IMG/VR virus record: IMGVR_UViG_3300036850_000029
Location: 1 to 55,682 of that record
Direction: 5' to 3' (one strand)
DNA length: 55,682 nucleotides
Source of the DNA: a virus
The stretch's first letter is position 1; every line of letters starts with the position of its first letter. The position numbers and the translations under genes are program-made. Under the pieces are notes generated by a model, which saw only the letters and a program-made list of their open reading frames with translations, was not told the DNA's origin and searched no databases. This document shows, piece by piece, positions 6,981 to 14,250 of this stretch.

Positions 6981-7310
6981 CCCATGCAGAAGGAGAAGAA
7001 GAAGGCGAAAAAAACGAACTCCAAAATTCCAGATTTCTTCAGAGAGGCGTATATCGTAGCACCCAGGTATTCGTGCGGGCCTACCGGGTGCACCCCGTGG
7101 GGACGGTCCAGGAAAAAAGGGGGGTCCAAGGCCATTGATGCGCACAATTCACAATTATATTCAATTCATAACGTTGTGGTTACAATGACTTACACAACTT
7201 GTGCTTTAGTGAACGTTAACGCAAATCGGGATTCGGATCGGAAACACCACAAGACGCCCCATGGCGAGCCGGGATGAAGATCCGCCACTGGATGGTGGTT
7301 TGGGCTTGAA
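6981..7310. other. Noncoding stretch with AT-rich segment and palindromes
   Basis: I see no convincing gene here. An open plus frame (6984-7277) gives a low-complexity Lys-rich then random-looking product. The segment 7143-7200 is AT-rich. It is followed by a DnaA-box-like TGTGGTTAC (7175-7183), a perfect CACAACTTGTG palindrome (7193-7203) and CGTTAACG (7214-7221). It may hold promoters for the helix-turn-helix gene or DnaA-type sites. Confidence 0.4.
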
Positions 7311-7877
7311 ATGTGGCTTCTGGGGCCTATCTTGGCGCAAAGAATGGCACTCCTGATGGAAGATCAAACGACAGTTGCGCCTCGTGGTTGGGATATGGCG
7401 ATTGATCCAGCGATTTGGGCTAAGGTCAGAGAGAGATACGTGAAAGGCGATAGACTTACTGTACTTTCGGACGAGTTTGGGTTGAAATACGGGACGGTAT
7501 CGAAGAAGGCGCAACAGGAGGGTTGGCGGAAACTACGCGAGGAATACGAGGAGAACAGCCGGAAAGCGGTAACAACGCCAGAGATTGAATTGCGCAATCG
7601 AGCAACGATTGAGAGGGCCTTGGGGCCGCAAGACGATTACATTGAGCAGGTATCGAACTATCGGGCGTCTGCTGAGGTATTGAGACGGGAGTTTGAAGCG
7701 ACGCAAGAGGAGTTGAAAGATCCACCGGCGGATGTGAAAGATCGAGTAGCGTTGAGACGAACATTGATTCAGTTGCACGAGCGGATTCAAGAGGCTCTAT
7801 CCATCCCATCTGTGAAGCCTGTTGAACTTCGGCAATCTGGCAGTGAGAAGCGAACACCGGCGATTCCTCTTGGCTGA
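7311..7877 (+). CDS. Helix-turn-helix protein, candidate small terminase subunit
   Basis: Up to 188 aa. The start is uncertain, with in-frame ATGs at 7344, 7356 and 7392. The motif LTVLSDEFGLKYGTVSKKAQQEGW (split by position about 46-69) is a HTH of the type seen at the N-terminus of phage small terminase subunits. It is followed by a long helical, charged region (~95-165) suitable for ring formation. No other small-terminase candidate sits beside the large subunit, so this role is possible. A transcriptional regulator is the alternative. Confidence 0.6.
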   Translation: MWLLGPILAQRMALLMEDQTTVAPRGWDMAIDPAIWAKVRERYVKGDRLTVLSDEFGLKYGTVSKKAQQEGWRKLREEYEENSRKAVTTPEIELRNRATIERALGPQDDYIEQVSNYRASAEVLRREFEATQEELKDPPADVKDRVALRRTLIQLHERIQEALSIPSVKPVELRQSGSEKRTPAIPLG

Positions 7878-7879
7878 TT

Positions 7880-7904
7880 CGAGCATACTTATTTGTTATG
7901 CTCG
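7880..7904 (+). terminator. Hairpin after the HTH gene
   Basis: CGAGCATA (7880-7887) pairs perfectly with TATGCTCG (7897-7904) across a 9-nt AT-rich loop, 3 bp after the HTH stop codon. There is no T-run, so it may stabilise the 3' end or work with a factor rather than act as an intrinsic terminator. The following bases up to 8079 show no gene. Confidence 0.4.
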
Positions 7905-8079
7905 GATGATGGACTTCGTTTGTAATCTTCAATGATGACGGCCTTATGCTGAGTATTAGTCTCACGAATGGGCTGTTTTTTGGACACACTGACAAAATAA
8001 GTGATTGCGTTGCGTTCTGTGTCGTGTATGGTTGCATCACTTCGAGGATGAACTTCGGGGTGAACAACGGGAACAAATT

Positions 8080-8277
8080 ATGAGAACAAAAACAGAATGG
8101 AAGAAGATTCCGAGCGTGACCAGGCCGGGGAGATATTTCTACCGGTCGGGCAAGGTGACAGTTCGACAGTCGTTCATGACTGGGGATTGGAGTTATCAAC
8201 GGGAAGGGTCAATTGAGGTGGGAGGTTTTAAGACTCCCGATGAAGCTAAGGCTGCGGCGGATTTGATGGCGCAGTAA
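8080..8277 (+). CDS. Hypothetical basic protein, 65 aa
   Basis: The ATG at 8080 follows GGGA at a normal distance. A longer reading from 8005 adds a segment without ribosome site. The protein has an N-terminal strand-rich part (GRYFYRSGKVTVRQSF) and a C-terminal TPDEAKAAADLMA helix. Function unknown. It is the first of a run of small plus-strand genes. Confidence 0.55.
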   Translation: MRTKTEWKKIPSVTRPGRYFYRSGKVTVRQSFMTGDWSYQREGSIEVGGFKTPDEAKAAADLMAQ

Positions 8278-8313
8278 TTTGGGCAGTGAAACAAGAACAA
8301 GGAAATGGAAACT

Positions 8314-8661
8314 ATGAGAACGACAAAAGACGACCGGCGGTTTTACGATGAGCAGCTAAAAATGGCTCGTCAACTATTGGCTCGGAAGGGGTTGGATGGG
8401 CTGGAAAATCCGCACGCAATGACGGGTCGGAAATGTGGCTGCGGGGATTGTTTTTGTTGCGCGGCGCTTGCTGTATTCAACGCGGCGCATGGCAGCCCGA
8501 AAATCTACTGGCGGGACCTTGACGCAAGCATTGATGTGATTGCGCGTGGAGCAGAATACCGAACAACAGGGGGAAGTCTGGTGTTTTGGATGGGGCATGA
8601 GGCAACGGAGGCAATGAACTATCTGGACGGGCGTACGGCAGAAAGGAGCGCAGCACGATGA
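8314..8661 (+). CDS. Cys-cluster hypothetical protein, 115 aa
   Basis: The ATG at 8314 has AAGGAA nine bases upstream. The ATG at 8305 touches that site and is less likely. Residues ~36-46 hold the dense cluster CGCGDCFCC, which could bind zinc or an iron-sulphur centre. The rest is helical with an aromatic YWRDLD segment. It overlaps the next gene by 4 bp. Family not recognised. Confidence 0.6.
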   Translation: MRTTKDDRRFYDEQLKMARQLLARKGLDGLENPHAMTGRKCGCGDCFCCAALAVFNAAHGSPKIYWRDLDASIDVIARGAEYRTTGGSLVFWMGHEATEAMNYLDGRTAERSAAR

Positions 8662-8879
8662 AAAATCCTAACTGTGACGGAGAGCATTGTATTAAACAGC
8701 GCGGAGAGGTTCGCGTGCTGCCGACTGGGGGAGATTCAAGCGCGATACTGTGCCGCGAATGTTATTGGCGCGAAATGATGTTCCGGCACGTGCGCAACGA
8801 GAAGTTGAGCGACGATTGCAAATTCTCCATCCCAACTTGGGAATCGTTGCGGGTTTACGGCGCAGAGCAACCAGCCTGA
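8658..8879 (+). CDS. Zinc-ribbon-like protein, 73 aa
   Basis: AAAGGAG ribosome site and ATGA overlap with the previous gene. Cys residues at 6 and 11 (CDGEHC) and at about 32 and 35 (CREC) form two pairs around a beta hairpin, a likely single zinc ribbon. The C-terminal part is polar. No known family. Confidence 0.6.
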   Translation: MKNPNCDGEHCIKQRGEVRVLPTGGDSSAILCRECYWREMMFRHVRNEKLSDDCKFSIPTWESLRVYGAEQPA

Positions 8880-8892
8880 TCCCCTGACCCAC

Positions 8893-8911
8893 GCTCCCGT
8901 GACAGGGGAGC
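8893..8911 (+). terminator. Short GC hairpin between small genes
   Basis: GCTCCC (8893-8898) pairs with GGGAGC (8906-8911) over a 7-nt loop, downstream of the gene ending at 8879. No T-run follows, so termination is doubtful. Confidence 0.3.
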
Positions 8912-8951
8912 CCAGTCAGCGGATTAACTGCTGAAGCGAAAGGACGAAATT

Positions 8952-9116
8952 ATGAGACTGACAAAAAGGTACTTGGAGACGTGTGTAAAGTTGGGTTTTC
9001 GTGCAGACACTAAGTTTGTGACGTTGCGCGGGAATGTGATTGGTTTTACGTGTGGGAAACCCGACGAATTGAGAAGGCTGGCGCGGGCCGCGATTGCGAA
9101 AGCGAGGGGAGCATGA
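8952..9116 (+). CDS. Small basic protein, 54 aa
   Basis: A clear AAAGGA ribosome site and a 4-bp overlap with the next start support this short gene. The product has two strands (FVTLRGNVIGFTCG) and a basic C-terminal helix (ELRRLARAAIAKARG). Function unknown. Confidence 0.58.
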   Translation: MRLTKRYLETCVKLGFRADTKFVTLRGNVIGFTCGKPDELRRLARAAIAKARGA

Positions 9117-9322
9117 GCGAGCAGCGACATTACAGGCCGATTTTGGCACTCGGCTATCAGAGCGGCGACGGAACGATCCAAGTCACGGATGTTTTGTGTA
9201 ATAATTTTCCTGACATGACAAACGCAGAAATGGCGGCTCTATCGTGGAATCTCACCATTTGGGCGGGTGACTTGCGCAGGCCAGCGCGGGCAGAACTGGC
9301 GAGGAAGGAGAGCAAGGAATGA
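9113..9322 (+). CDS. Hypothetical protein, 69 aa
   Basis: The ATG at 9113 overlaps the previous stop (ATGA), so the longer reading from 9050 is not used. The protein has an N-terminal strand region and an acidic helix (MTNAEMAALSWNLTIWAGDL). It ends in an ATGA overlap with the next gene. No family recognised. Confidence 0.58.
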   Translation: MSEQRHYRPILALGYQSGDGTIQVTDVLCNNFPDMTNAEMAALSWNLTIWAGDLRRPARAELARKESKE

Positions 9323-9531
9323 ATCGAGGAATCATCATGGACGCGGCCACGGGCGAACCTGTCACCGAATCAGAACGTTCAAGACTCTGGATCATAGCCG
9401 CAATCTCGTATTTGGAATCAGCCAAGGCGTGGTCTGAAACCAGTCGCCGGAATCGTAAAAGCAAAGTCGATTACTATTTGAGTAGTGCCAGCGATGCCAT
9501 TGCGCTTGCGAGGAAGGAGCCGGGGGCATGA
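9319..9531 (+). CDS. Small helical protein, 70 aa
   Basis: Coupled at both ends by 4-bp overlaps. The sequence is mostly helix with a polar middle (ETSRRNRKSKVDYY). It is similar in size and style to other short phage proteins of unknown role. Confidence 0.58.
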   Translation: MNRGIIMDAATGEPVTESERSRLWIIAAISYLESAKAWSETSRRNRKSKVDYYLSSASDAIALARKEPGA

Positions 9532-9866
9532 AAGCATATCCACAAATTGAAATCGTGAATTGGCAGGACAAAGGTTTTTTCGGGATCGTGTGGTTGGATG
9601 AAAAGCACAACCGAACAATTCCACACGCAAACCTGAAATGTCCCGAGGAACTGTACGCAACCGAGGCCGAAGCAAATGCGGCATGTCAGCTTTACGTTGA
9701 AAGGATTGTTGTGTTGAACAATAACACGGCTTTGACTCCGTGTTCTGCTGGAATGGCCCTTGATGCTGCTGCGAACATAATCGCAATGGTTGGCACAACG
9801 GGGATTGAACATGCACACAAGCAGGCGGAGAAGTGGCTTAGACTCTATTATCCTGCACGCTTATGA
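9528..9866 (+). CDS. Hypothetical protein, 112 aa
   Basis: ATGA overlaps on both sides. The N-terminal half looks like an alpha/beta fold (EIVNWQDKGFFGIVWLDEKH) followed by an EAEANAACQLYVER helix. The C-terminal half is helical. No motif identifies a function. Confidence 0.58.
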   Translation: MKAYPQIEIVNWQDKGFFGIVWLDEKHNRTIPHANLKCPEELYATEAEANAACQLYVERIVVLNNNTALTPCSAGMALDAAANIIAMVGTTGIEHAHKQAEKWLRLYYPARL

Positions 9867-10066
9867 GGTTCATCGAGTTCAAAAAGAATGTCCAACACGG
9901 TGACGATCTTCCGGTTCAACTAATCATAAAGGGCGGCTTGTTGGTGGACAAGGAAACGGGTGAATTCGTTAGATTCGGTCTGCCAGATGGAACGGAAGTC
10001 AACGTAATGCCGCACGAGCATTTGAAGCGTCGTCTTGACGAAGCTTATCTATGGCGAAAACAGTGA
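9863..10066 (+). CDS. Hypothetical protein, 67 aa
   Basis: Coupled to the previous gene by ATGA. The product is strand-rich with a GGLLVDKETGEFVRFGLPDG hairpin-like centre and a basic C-terminal helix. Function unknown. Confidence 0.55.
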   Translation: MRFIEFKKNVQHGDDLPVQLIIKGGLLVDKETGEFVRFGLPDGTEVNVMPHEHLKRRLDEAYLWRKQ

Positions 10067-10078
10067 AAGGAAAACAAC

Positions 10079-10201
10079 ATGAACACCTACAAGCAGACAG
10101 TCCGTGATTGGATGGAGCAATACGCGCAGACAAAAATGAACCTGCGTCAACTGAGGCGATTGTTTCGAGCGTGGATGCTGCGGAACTCTACAGGCTCTTA
10201 A
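10079..10201 (+). CDS. Very small basic protein, 40 aa
   Basis: An AAAGGA site lies at normal distance before the ATG, and the next gene starts 10 bp after the stop. The product is a highly basic amphipathic helix (LRQLRRLFRAWMLR). It is supported only by position and ribosome site. Confidence 0.45.
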   Translation: MNTYKQTVRDWMEQYAQTKMNLRQLRRLFRAWMLRNSTGS

Positions 10202-10211
10202 AGGAGGCGGA

Positions 10212-10433
10212 ATGAAAGACGACATGAGACAATACCGGGAGCATCTAAAGGTGAAACATTCAGATGGCGGAGCGAGATGGAAAACACTCGATGAAGTGTG
10301 TGTTGAATCGCCGCTGATGAGGGAATTGCGAGCCGAACATTCCAAGCTGGATCGGCTGTTGATATGGCAGGTAATTGGGGTGACAGGCTGGCTGGCGTTC
10401 CTGGCGGTGATTGTGGCAACGGCAATGAGATGA
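10212..10433 (+). CDS. Small membrane protein, 73 aa
   Basis: A strong Shine-Dalgarno (AAAGGAGG) precedes the ATG. The first ~48 residues are polar and charged, and residues ~50-71 (LLIWQVIGVTGWLAFLAVIV) are a single membrane segment. Topology suggests a C-terminal tail anchor with the charged part in the cytoplasm. It is the last gene of this run, so it could help lysis or superinfection exclusion, but nothing proves either. Confidence 0.6.
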   Translation: MKDDMRQYREHLKVKHSDGGARWKTLDEVCVESPLMRELRAEHSKLDRLLIWQVIGVTGWLAFLAVIVATAMR

Positions 10434-10443
10434 CTAGCTTTAT

Positions 10444-10508
10444 CCCCGCCGCTTCCGCGTTTCCCCACACGCGGCTGGCCCTCATAATGCCAGTCCTTAG
10501 CGGCGGGG
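10444..10508 (+). terminator. Branched (three-way junction) RNA structure, terminator-like
   Basis: An outer 10-bp stem CCCCGCCGCT/AGCGGCGGGG (10444-10453 with 10499-10508) encloses two hairpins: CCGCGT/ACGCGG (10455-10460 with 10469-10474) and CTGGC/GCCAG (10475-10479 with 10489-10493). A broken U-rich stretch (TTTCGATTT) follows. It lies between convergent genes, so termination of the plus-strand run is the simplest role. The branched form is unusual for a plain terminator. Confidence 0.5.
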
Positions 10509-10604
10509 GTTTCGATTTAAGCCCTCGCAATTCTCCCCCATGTAAGGACAGCGGACGGTCAATCAAAGTGGCTTAAACGGAGTCCTGAGACGATTTCTGA
10601 GGCT

Positions 10605-10832
10605 TCAGGTAGGCTTGCCCGGGCTTTGATAGTGTTTCACAGCCCATTCAGCGGTCAACATGACGTTCCACCAATCCTCCATCGTGATACCTGTAATCAA
10701 GACGTGTTCACGCTGGTCAATGACGAGGACTTGAGCGCGGGCGGTGGCGAGAATCCTGCCAAAATCGAGCGCGGACAGAGAGGGGACTTCGGGTGGAACG
10801 GGCAATGGGTTGGATGGGGGTTGGTCGATCAT
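10605..10832 (-). CDS. Hypothetical protein, 75 aa
   Basis: An isolated minus-strand frame between plus-strand genes. The N-terminus is proline-rich. The middle has an RAQVLVIDQREHVLITGI strand pair and a MEDWWNVMLTAEWAVKHY helix, which looks protein-like. A plus-strand frame on the same bases (10626-10844) looks random. No family recognised. Confidence 0.5.
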   Translation of the reverse strand: MIDQPPSNPLPVPPEVPSLSALDFGRILATARAQVLVIDQREHVLITGITMEDWWNVMLTAEWAVKHYQSPGKPT

Positions 10833-10892
10833 GGCTACCTATAAGTAGGAGAACAGGCTTGTAAGGTCAAGGCGGATGGCCTAGGGTTGGGT

Positions 10893-11495
10893 ATGAGATT
10901 CCTCGTCTGTCTTCTGCTTGTTTTCACGGTTGGATGCACTTCTGGTTTGTTCAACAAACGATCTGAAAAACAAGCGATGGATTCGGCTGAGAAGCTGAAC
11001 AGTCAGTCACAGGCGAACCTTGAGCGAGTGATTGAAGGGCAGAAGGAACAGCCAAGGCCGAACATCTCACCGCAGATAGACATCAAAGGATCGAGCAACC
11101 AAGTTGACATCAAGATCCAAGCTCCTCTGCCACCTGAACCAGTTCAACCGTATCGAGAGTTCACTGGGTACGGAACGAGGACGAATCAGAAGGTAACGAC
11201 ATCGCAAAGTTGGTGGTCGGATTACAAGAACACACTGCCGCTTGGAATCTCGATGCTGGCGATTGCCATTGGTGGTTACGCAATCATTGTGCTGTTGAGG
11301 AAGGCTCGACAATCGAGCGCGGCGTTCAATTCAATGGCTGGTATGGTGGACGGTCAAATGGCACATTGGCTGGATGAATTGAACGATCAAATGGCAAAGG
11401 AAAAAGACTCAGACGCACAGGCTAGGATGGCTGTGGACAGGGCGGCCATGGAAAAGTTCCGAGGGAAGTTAGCTGAAATGAAGCCAAAGAAATAG
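10893..11495 (+). CDS. Lipoprotein with internal membrane segment (u-spanin-like candidate)
   Basis: 200 aa from the ATG at 10893, with AGGG upstream. A hydrophobic N-terminus ends in a lipobox-like FTVGC with Cys15. About 95 polar, Gln/Pro-rich residues follow, then a membrane segment near 116-135 (LPLGISMLAIAIGGYAIIVL) and a 65-residue charged helical tail. A lipid anchor plus a later membrane span joins outer and inner membranes, the layout of unimolecular spanins. Their cytoplasmic tail is usually much shorter. The next gene encodes a small two-helix membrane protein, consistent with a lysis pair. Inference only. Confidence 0.55.
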   Translation: MRFLVCLLLVFTVGCTSGLFNKRSEKQAMDSAEKLNSQSQANLERVIEGQKEQPRPNISPQIDIKGSSNQVDIKIQAPLPPEPVQPYREFTGYGTRTNQKVTTSQSWWSDYKNTLPLGISMLAIAIGGYAIIVLLRKARQSSAAFNSMAGMVDGQMAHWLDELNDQMAKEKDSDAQARMAVDRAAMEKFRGKLAEMKPKK

Positions 11496-11522
11496 GCGCG
11501 ACAATCGTTAGACTGCCGCGCC
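11495..11522 (+). terminator. GC hairpin after the lipoprotein gene
   Basis: GGCGCG (11495-11500) pairs with CGCGCC (11517-11522) across 16 nt, starting on the last base of the stop codon. No T-run is present, so this may be a weak or factor-dependent terminator. Confidence 0.35.
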
Positions 11523-11672
11523 TTGAGCACTTCCACGAGAACCATACCAAGCCTAGCCATTGCTAGCCTCTGCGGATCAGAGCTTGCCACGCCATACCAA
11601 TGCCCCAAGCTATCGGAATTAAGTCGGTTTTCAAGCCTTGATTCCGTCCTTCCATCAGTTACGATTCCAGCC

Positions 11673-11822
11673 ATGAGCACATTTCTATTAGGCAGTTTTT
11701 TGATTTTGTTCGGCTTTACACAACTGGTGAACACATCAATCCCCGCATGGGTGATCGGCTTGCTGGCCTTGGCTGCCGGTGTGGCAACGATCATTGGGAA
11801 GTTGTTTCCGCGGTTGAAATGA
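11673..11822 (+). CDS. Small two-helix membrane protein (holin-like), 49 aa
   Basis: The ATG at 11673 is chosen because the sequence before it lacks membrane or protein character. The product is almost wholly hydrophobic: two membrane helices (about 3-19 and 24-40) and a basic end (GKLFPRLK). Size and charge fit a minimal holin or a small inner-membrane protein. The neighbouring lipoprotein supports a lysis role. No classical endolysin is adjacent. Confidence 0.5.
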   Translation: MSTFLLGSFLILFGFTQLVNTSIPAWVIGLLALAAGVATIIGKLFPRLK

Positions 11823-11963
11823 TTCGACGATCTTCAGAGCATCCCCTTGTTTCGTAACCCCGTGATCCCCACGGTACCAGTAATCGCCGTGCAAATGCAC
11901 CCAGCGAGCGAGAACCAGTTTTGACAGGTTGATTTCTGGTTCAGTCACGTCGGTATCCTCCAC
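11736..11963 (-). CDS. Hypothetical protein, 75 aa
   Basis: The start overlaps the end of the previous minus-strand gene by 19 bp, in keeping with the operon. Its last 87 bp run antisense to the holin-like gene, so one of the two may be shorter than drawn. The centre (RWVHLHGDYWYRGDHGV) looks protein-like. No family recognised. Confidence 0.4.
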   Translation of the reverse strand: MEDTDVTEPEINLSKLVLARWVHLHGDYWYRGDHGVTKQGDALKIVESFQPRKQLPNDRCHTGSQGQQADHPCGD

Positions 11964-12148
11964 AACATCACAACGAATTCCTGAGTCATCTTAAGCTTCT
12001 TCCTGTCCTTCTTCATCTGTTCAGTGATTTGATCGAGCAACAGTCTGGCATGTTCAGACCCCATGCACACAGGATGATCGGTTGCATGGGCACACTTGCC
12101 ATCGGCTGCGACGATCAGAATGTATGGGCGAGCTTGAATTGTTAGCAT
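11945..12148 (-). CDS. Hypothetical protein, 67 aa
   Basis: Its start overlaps the previous stop by 7 bp. It has a strand-rich N-terminus (LTIQARPYILIVAADG), a Cys/His segment (CAHATDHPVC) that could bind metal, and a basic helix. It is one of the last genes of the long minus-strand operon. Confidence 0.55.
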   Translation of the reverse strand: MLTIQARPYILIVAADGKCAHATDHPVCMGSEHARLLLDQITEQMKKDRKKLKMTQEFVVMLWRIPT

Positions 12149-12570
12149 GATTCCTTCGGCGGTTCATGTTTCCCGAGTGTGTTTCTGGCGAAATCCATTC
12201 TCAAAAGCAGTTCGCCGTCTTCTGGCATTTGGACTGCCCTTGGAAGGCTAAACGCTTCGGAGCTTGCCAGTGTTTTGAGAGCCTCTCTGAGCGCGGCGAC
12301 TTCCTTGCGCAGAGATTCGACTTCAGCCTGGGCCTGCTTCCGCTCGTCACGTTCAGCGACGAAAAACTGTTTGTAATCGCGGAGTAGTTCAAGCTCGGCT
12401 CGTGCGGCGGCTTTTGATCTGATGCCGATTTCACTCCCACTGGCATACTTGACATCGGTGGAACTGATGCAATCAACCGCATAATCGAGCCACGAATCGT
12501 ATCCGGTCGGCGGGGGAAGGGGTTTTGGGGTCACGTCAATGATCTCTGGATTCTGGTTGGTCTTGCTCAT
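12142..12570 (-). CDS. Coiled-coil protein, 142 aa
   Basis: The ATG at 12570 has AGGGA upstream and overlaps the previous stop (ATGA). A long charged coiled coil spans about residues 58-108 (RAELELLRDYKQ, then QAEVESLRKEVAALREAL). The flanks are polar. It probably acts as an oligomer or a bridging factor. Function unknown. Confidence 0.62.
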   Translation of the reverse strand: MSKTNQNPEIIDVTPKPLPPPTGYDSWLDYAVDCISSTDVKYASGSEIGIRSKAAARAELELLRDYKQFFVAERDERKQAQAEVESLRKEVAALREALKTLASSEAFSLPRAVQMPEDGELLLRMDFARNTLGKHEPPKESC

Positions 12571-12737
12571 ACAGGTCCCTTGTGATTCCAACATTTCACG
12601 CGGTCGCGGCATTGAGCGGCGGATGCAAAGTCGCCACGGCGAACGTAGTGCTTCATTGCTCGCCAATTCAGACGTCGCACGTCTCCACGCAGAACATCCG
12701 CGTAGATCGCTGCGAGTTGGTTGGTTCTCTTGCTCAT
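12567..12737 (-). CDS. Small basic protein, 56 aa
   Basis: GGAGGGAC precedes the ATG and both ends overlap neighbours by 4 bp, a strong sign of a real gene. The product is basic (VLRGDVRRLNWRAMKHYVRR) with two late Cys residues (QCRDRVKCW). Function unknown. Confidence 0.6.
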   Translation of the reverse strand: MSKRTNQLAAIYADVLRGDVRRLNWRAMKHYVRRGDFASAAQCRDRVKCWNHKGPV

Positions 12738-13111
12738 TGTCCCTCCTTCAAGGCGTCGCGCAGCCCGTTCAGCCGTGTGTGGCTGAACGGGCCGCCGCCA
12801 CGCGAGGTTTCGACAAGATCCCTCGCCGCCTGCTCCACGCGCTGCAATCTCTCGATTTCTTTTCGCAGGTAGTCGATCTTTTCAGTCATGTGGGTGGTTG
12901 CGATTCCAACGAAGTCATGGAACGATTCACTGTCCGCTAATAGCTTCTTGAACTCGTCGGCGGGGACGATGGCGACTTCTTTGAACACGATGTTGCCGCT
13001 CGCGTTGAATAACGATCCTCGGTCTGCGTGAACAGTGATGCGCGGCTGACCAGTGCTATCGTCGCCCGCTTCGACGCACTTCCCGAACACGGCGGTTTTG
13101 GTGTTGTTCAT
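12734..13111 (-). CDS. Hypothetical protein with C-terminal coiled coil, 125 aa
   Basis: ATGA overlaps on both sides. The first half is strand-like, with ADRGSLFNASGNIVFKEVAI. The second half has a likely coiled coil (EKIDYLRKEIERLQRVEQAA). No enzyme motif seen. Confidence 0.6.
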   Translation of the reverse strand: MNNTKTAVFGKCVEAGDDSTGQPRITVHADRGSLFNASGNIVFKEVAIVPADEFKKLLADSESFHDFVGIATTHMTEKIDYLRKEIERLQRVEQAARDLVETSRGGGPFSHTRLNGLRDALKEGQ

Positions 13112-13476
13112 TTGAGCAGTTTGGCTACGCGCTCGGTTAAATAGCCGTTGATCTGAGCGGTTGCCTCGTGATGTTTCTCATCAAAATTCAATTCGGCCCA
13201 CTCGGAGATGCGATGCGTCAGATGGAAGATTTCATGCGCTATGATCTTCGCGGTTAATGAATGGGATTCAAAGAAGATCCCGAAATGGCACCCGTTGCCA
13301 TAAGAGCACAGCCCGTTGTAGCCGCTATATTCACAAACTCCGAATAAATGGTTGAACTTTGCTCGTGCGGCTTCTATGTCTGGATCAACGACTAACCACA
13401 CTTCAGCATCATAGATAGGCACAGTGAATTTACGGCGTAGCTTTCTAACGGCGATTGATTTTACGGTGGGGGTCAT
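13108..13476 (-). CDS. HExxH metallopeptidase-like phage protein, 122 aa
   Basis: The start at 13476 overlaps the preceding stop (ATGA). Residues 81-85 are HEIFH inside TAKIIAHEIFHLTHRI, with a downstream Glu at about 104 in HHEATAQINGYL as a possible third ligand. Earlier GLCSYGNGCHFGIFF is typical of the same small phage family. HExxH binds zinc in metallopeptidases. No protease activity has to follow, since many such phage proteins are uncharacterised. It sits in the accessory operon, so a host-takeover role is possible. Confidence 0.68.
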   Translation of the reverse strand: MTPTVKSIAVRKLRRKFTVPIYDAEVWLVVDPDIEAARAKFNHLFGVCEYSGYNGLCSYGNGCHFGIFFESHSLTAKIIAHEIFHLTHRISEWAELNFDEKHHEATAQINGYLTERVAKLLK

Positions 13477-13655
13477 TGTGGATTTCCTGTTTCGGTTTCC
13501 ATCAGAAAACATCCGACGCAGATATTTCCAGCAGACGTAGCGACCCAGTTGTGTTGTTGACTTTCTTCTCCGTAGAGCCTTTGGCCACACATTCCACATC
13601 GCCCCTTGTGAACCATCGTCAACCACCGCCAGACTGATATTAGCAGCCTTTTCAT
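13473..13655 (-). CDS. Zinc-ribbon-like protein, 60 aa
   Basis: Coupled by 4-bp overlaps on both sides. Two pairs, CGMC (about 20-23) and CVGC (about 46-49), are separated by a polar hairpin, the pattern of a single zinc ribbon. The N-terminus is basic. Role unknown. Confidence 0.62.
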   Translation of the reverse strand: MKRLLISVWRWLTMVHKGRCGMCGQRLYGEESQQHNWVATSAGNICVGCFLMETETGNPQ

Positions 13656-13885
13656 TTCGTTTCCTCCAAAGCCTTTCGCGTCACTTCCGCAACCTCGAAC
13701 GATTGGCTTTCAAAGGTCATGCCGGTCAGTTGATTTATGTTCTGAATTTCCGTCAGCGCGGAGCGAAGGCGGGTGATCTCGTCGAGGCATTCGTGGAATG
13801 CTTCCGAGTATGGTGTGAGATTCGCCGCTATAGCCAAATCATCAGCAACGTTTTTCCTAAGCCAGTCAATGCGTTCCTTCGTCAT
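13652..13885 (-). CDS. Small helical protein, 77 aa
   Basis: The ATG at 13885 has a perfect GGAGGG site and overlaps the previous stop. The protein is helical throughout (ERIDWLRKNVADDLAIAAN, then ECLDEITRLRSALTEIQ). No known domain. Confidence 0.6.
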   Translation of the reverse strand: MTKERIDWLRKNVADDLAIAANLTPYSEAFHECLDEITRLRSALTEIQNINQLTGMTFESQSFEVAEVTRKALEETK

Positions 13886-14250
13886 TTGCCCTCCCTCAGA
13901 TTGTCGATGGCGTCGCGAAGCGTATCCCCACTGGCCTGCGCGTATTCGGGTCCAAAGAAATACCACGCTTTCGACGCTTGCACTGGCGGACCGATTGTGA
14001 CTTTTGGATTACTGAGAAGTTTCTCCAGCTTGTTCAAGCGCTCCGTGTCAGGATGCGGTGCGCGGGTGTTCCATGCGCCGATGGCCTCGGCTTCTTTGGA
14101 CTCGTCGAATGTGTGGTTGCCTGGGCAGTTGGAGCTTTCGCATCCGAAATAGATGCGCGTCCGGTCGTGTTGGTAGCGGTGGCGGCGAGCCAGAGAACCG
14201 CAGTGTGGACACGGCTTCAACACCGGCTCAGGTTTCGCGTCGGGGGTCAT
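13882..14250 (-). CDS. Lar-like restriction alleviation zinc ribbon protein
   Basis: 122 aa. Residues 10-65 have the Lar pattern: LKPCPHCGS with Cys14/Cys17, a second pair Cys37/Cys42 in GCESSNCPGN, and the closing AIGAWNTRAP. Rac prophage Lar modulates type I restriction-modification in E. coli. Many phage relatives have unknown targets. A C-terminal ~55-residue part is extra. It may protect phage DNA from host restriction. The domain call is good, the activity is inferred. Confidence 0.7.
   Translation of the reverse strand: MTPDAKPEPVLKPCPHCGSLARRHRYQHDRTRIYFGCESSNCPGNHTFDESKEAEAIGAWNTRAPHPDTERLNKLEKLLSNPKVTIGPPVQASKAWYFFGPEYAQASGDTLRDAIDNLREGK

Noticed and set aside
6984-7277. 97-codon plus-strand frame
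   Set aside because: Lys-rich start followed by a random-looking product, no clear ribosome site, and it covers palindromes and an AT-rich stretch more typical of regulatory DNA.
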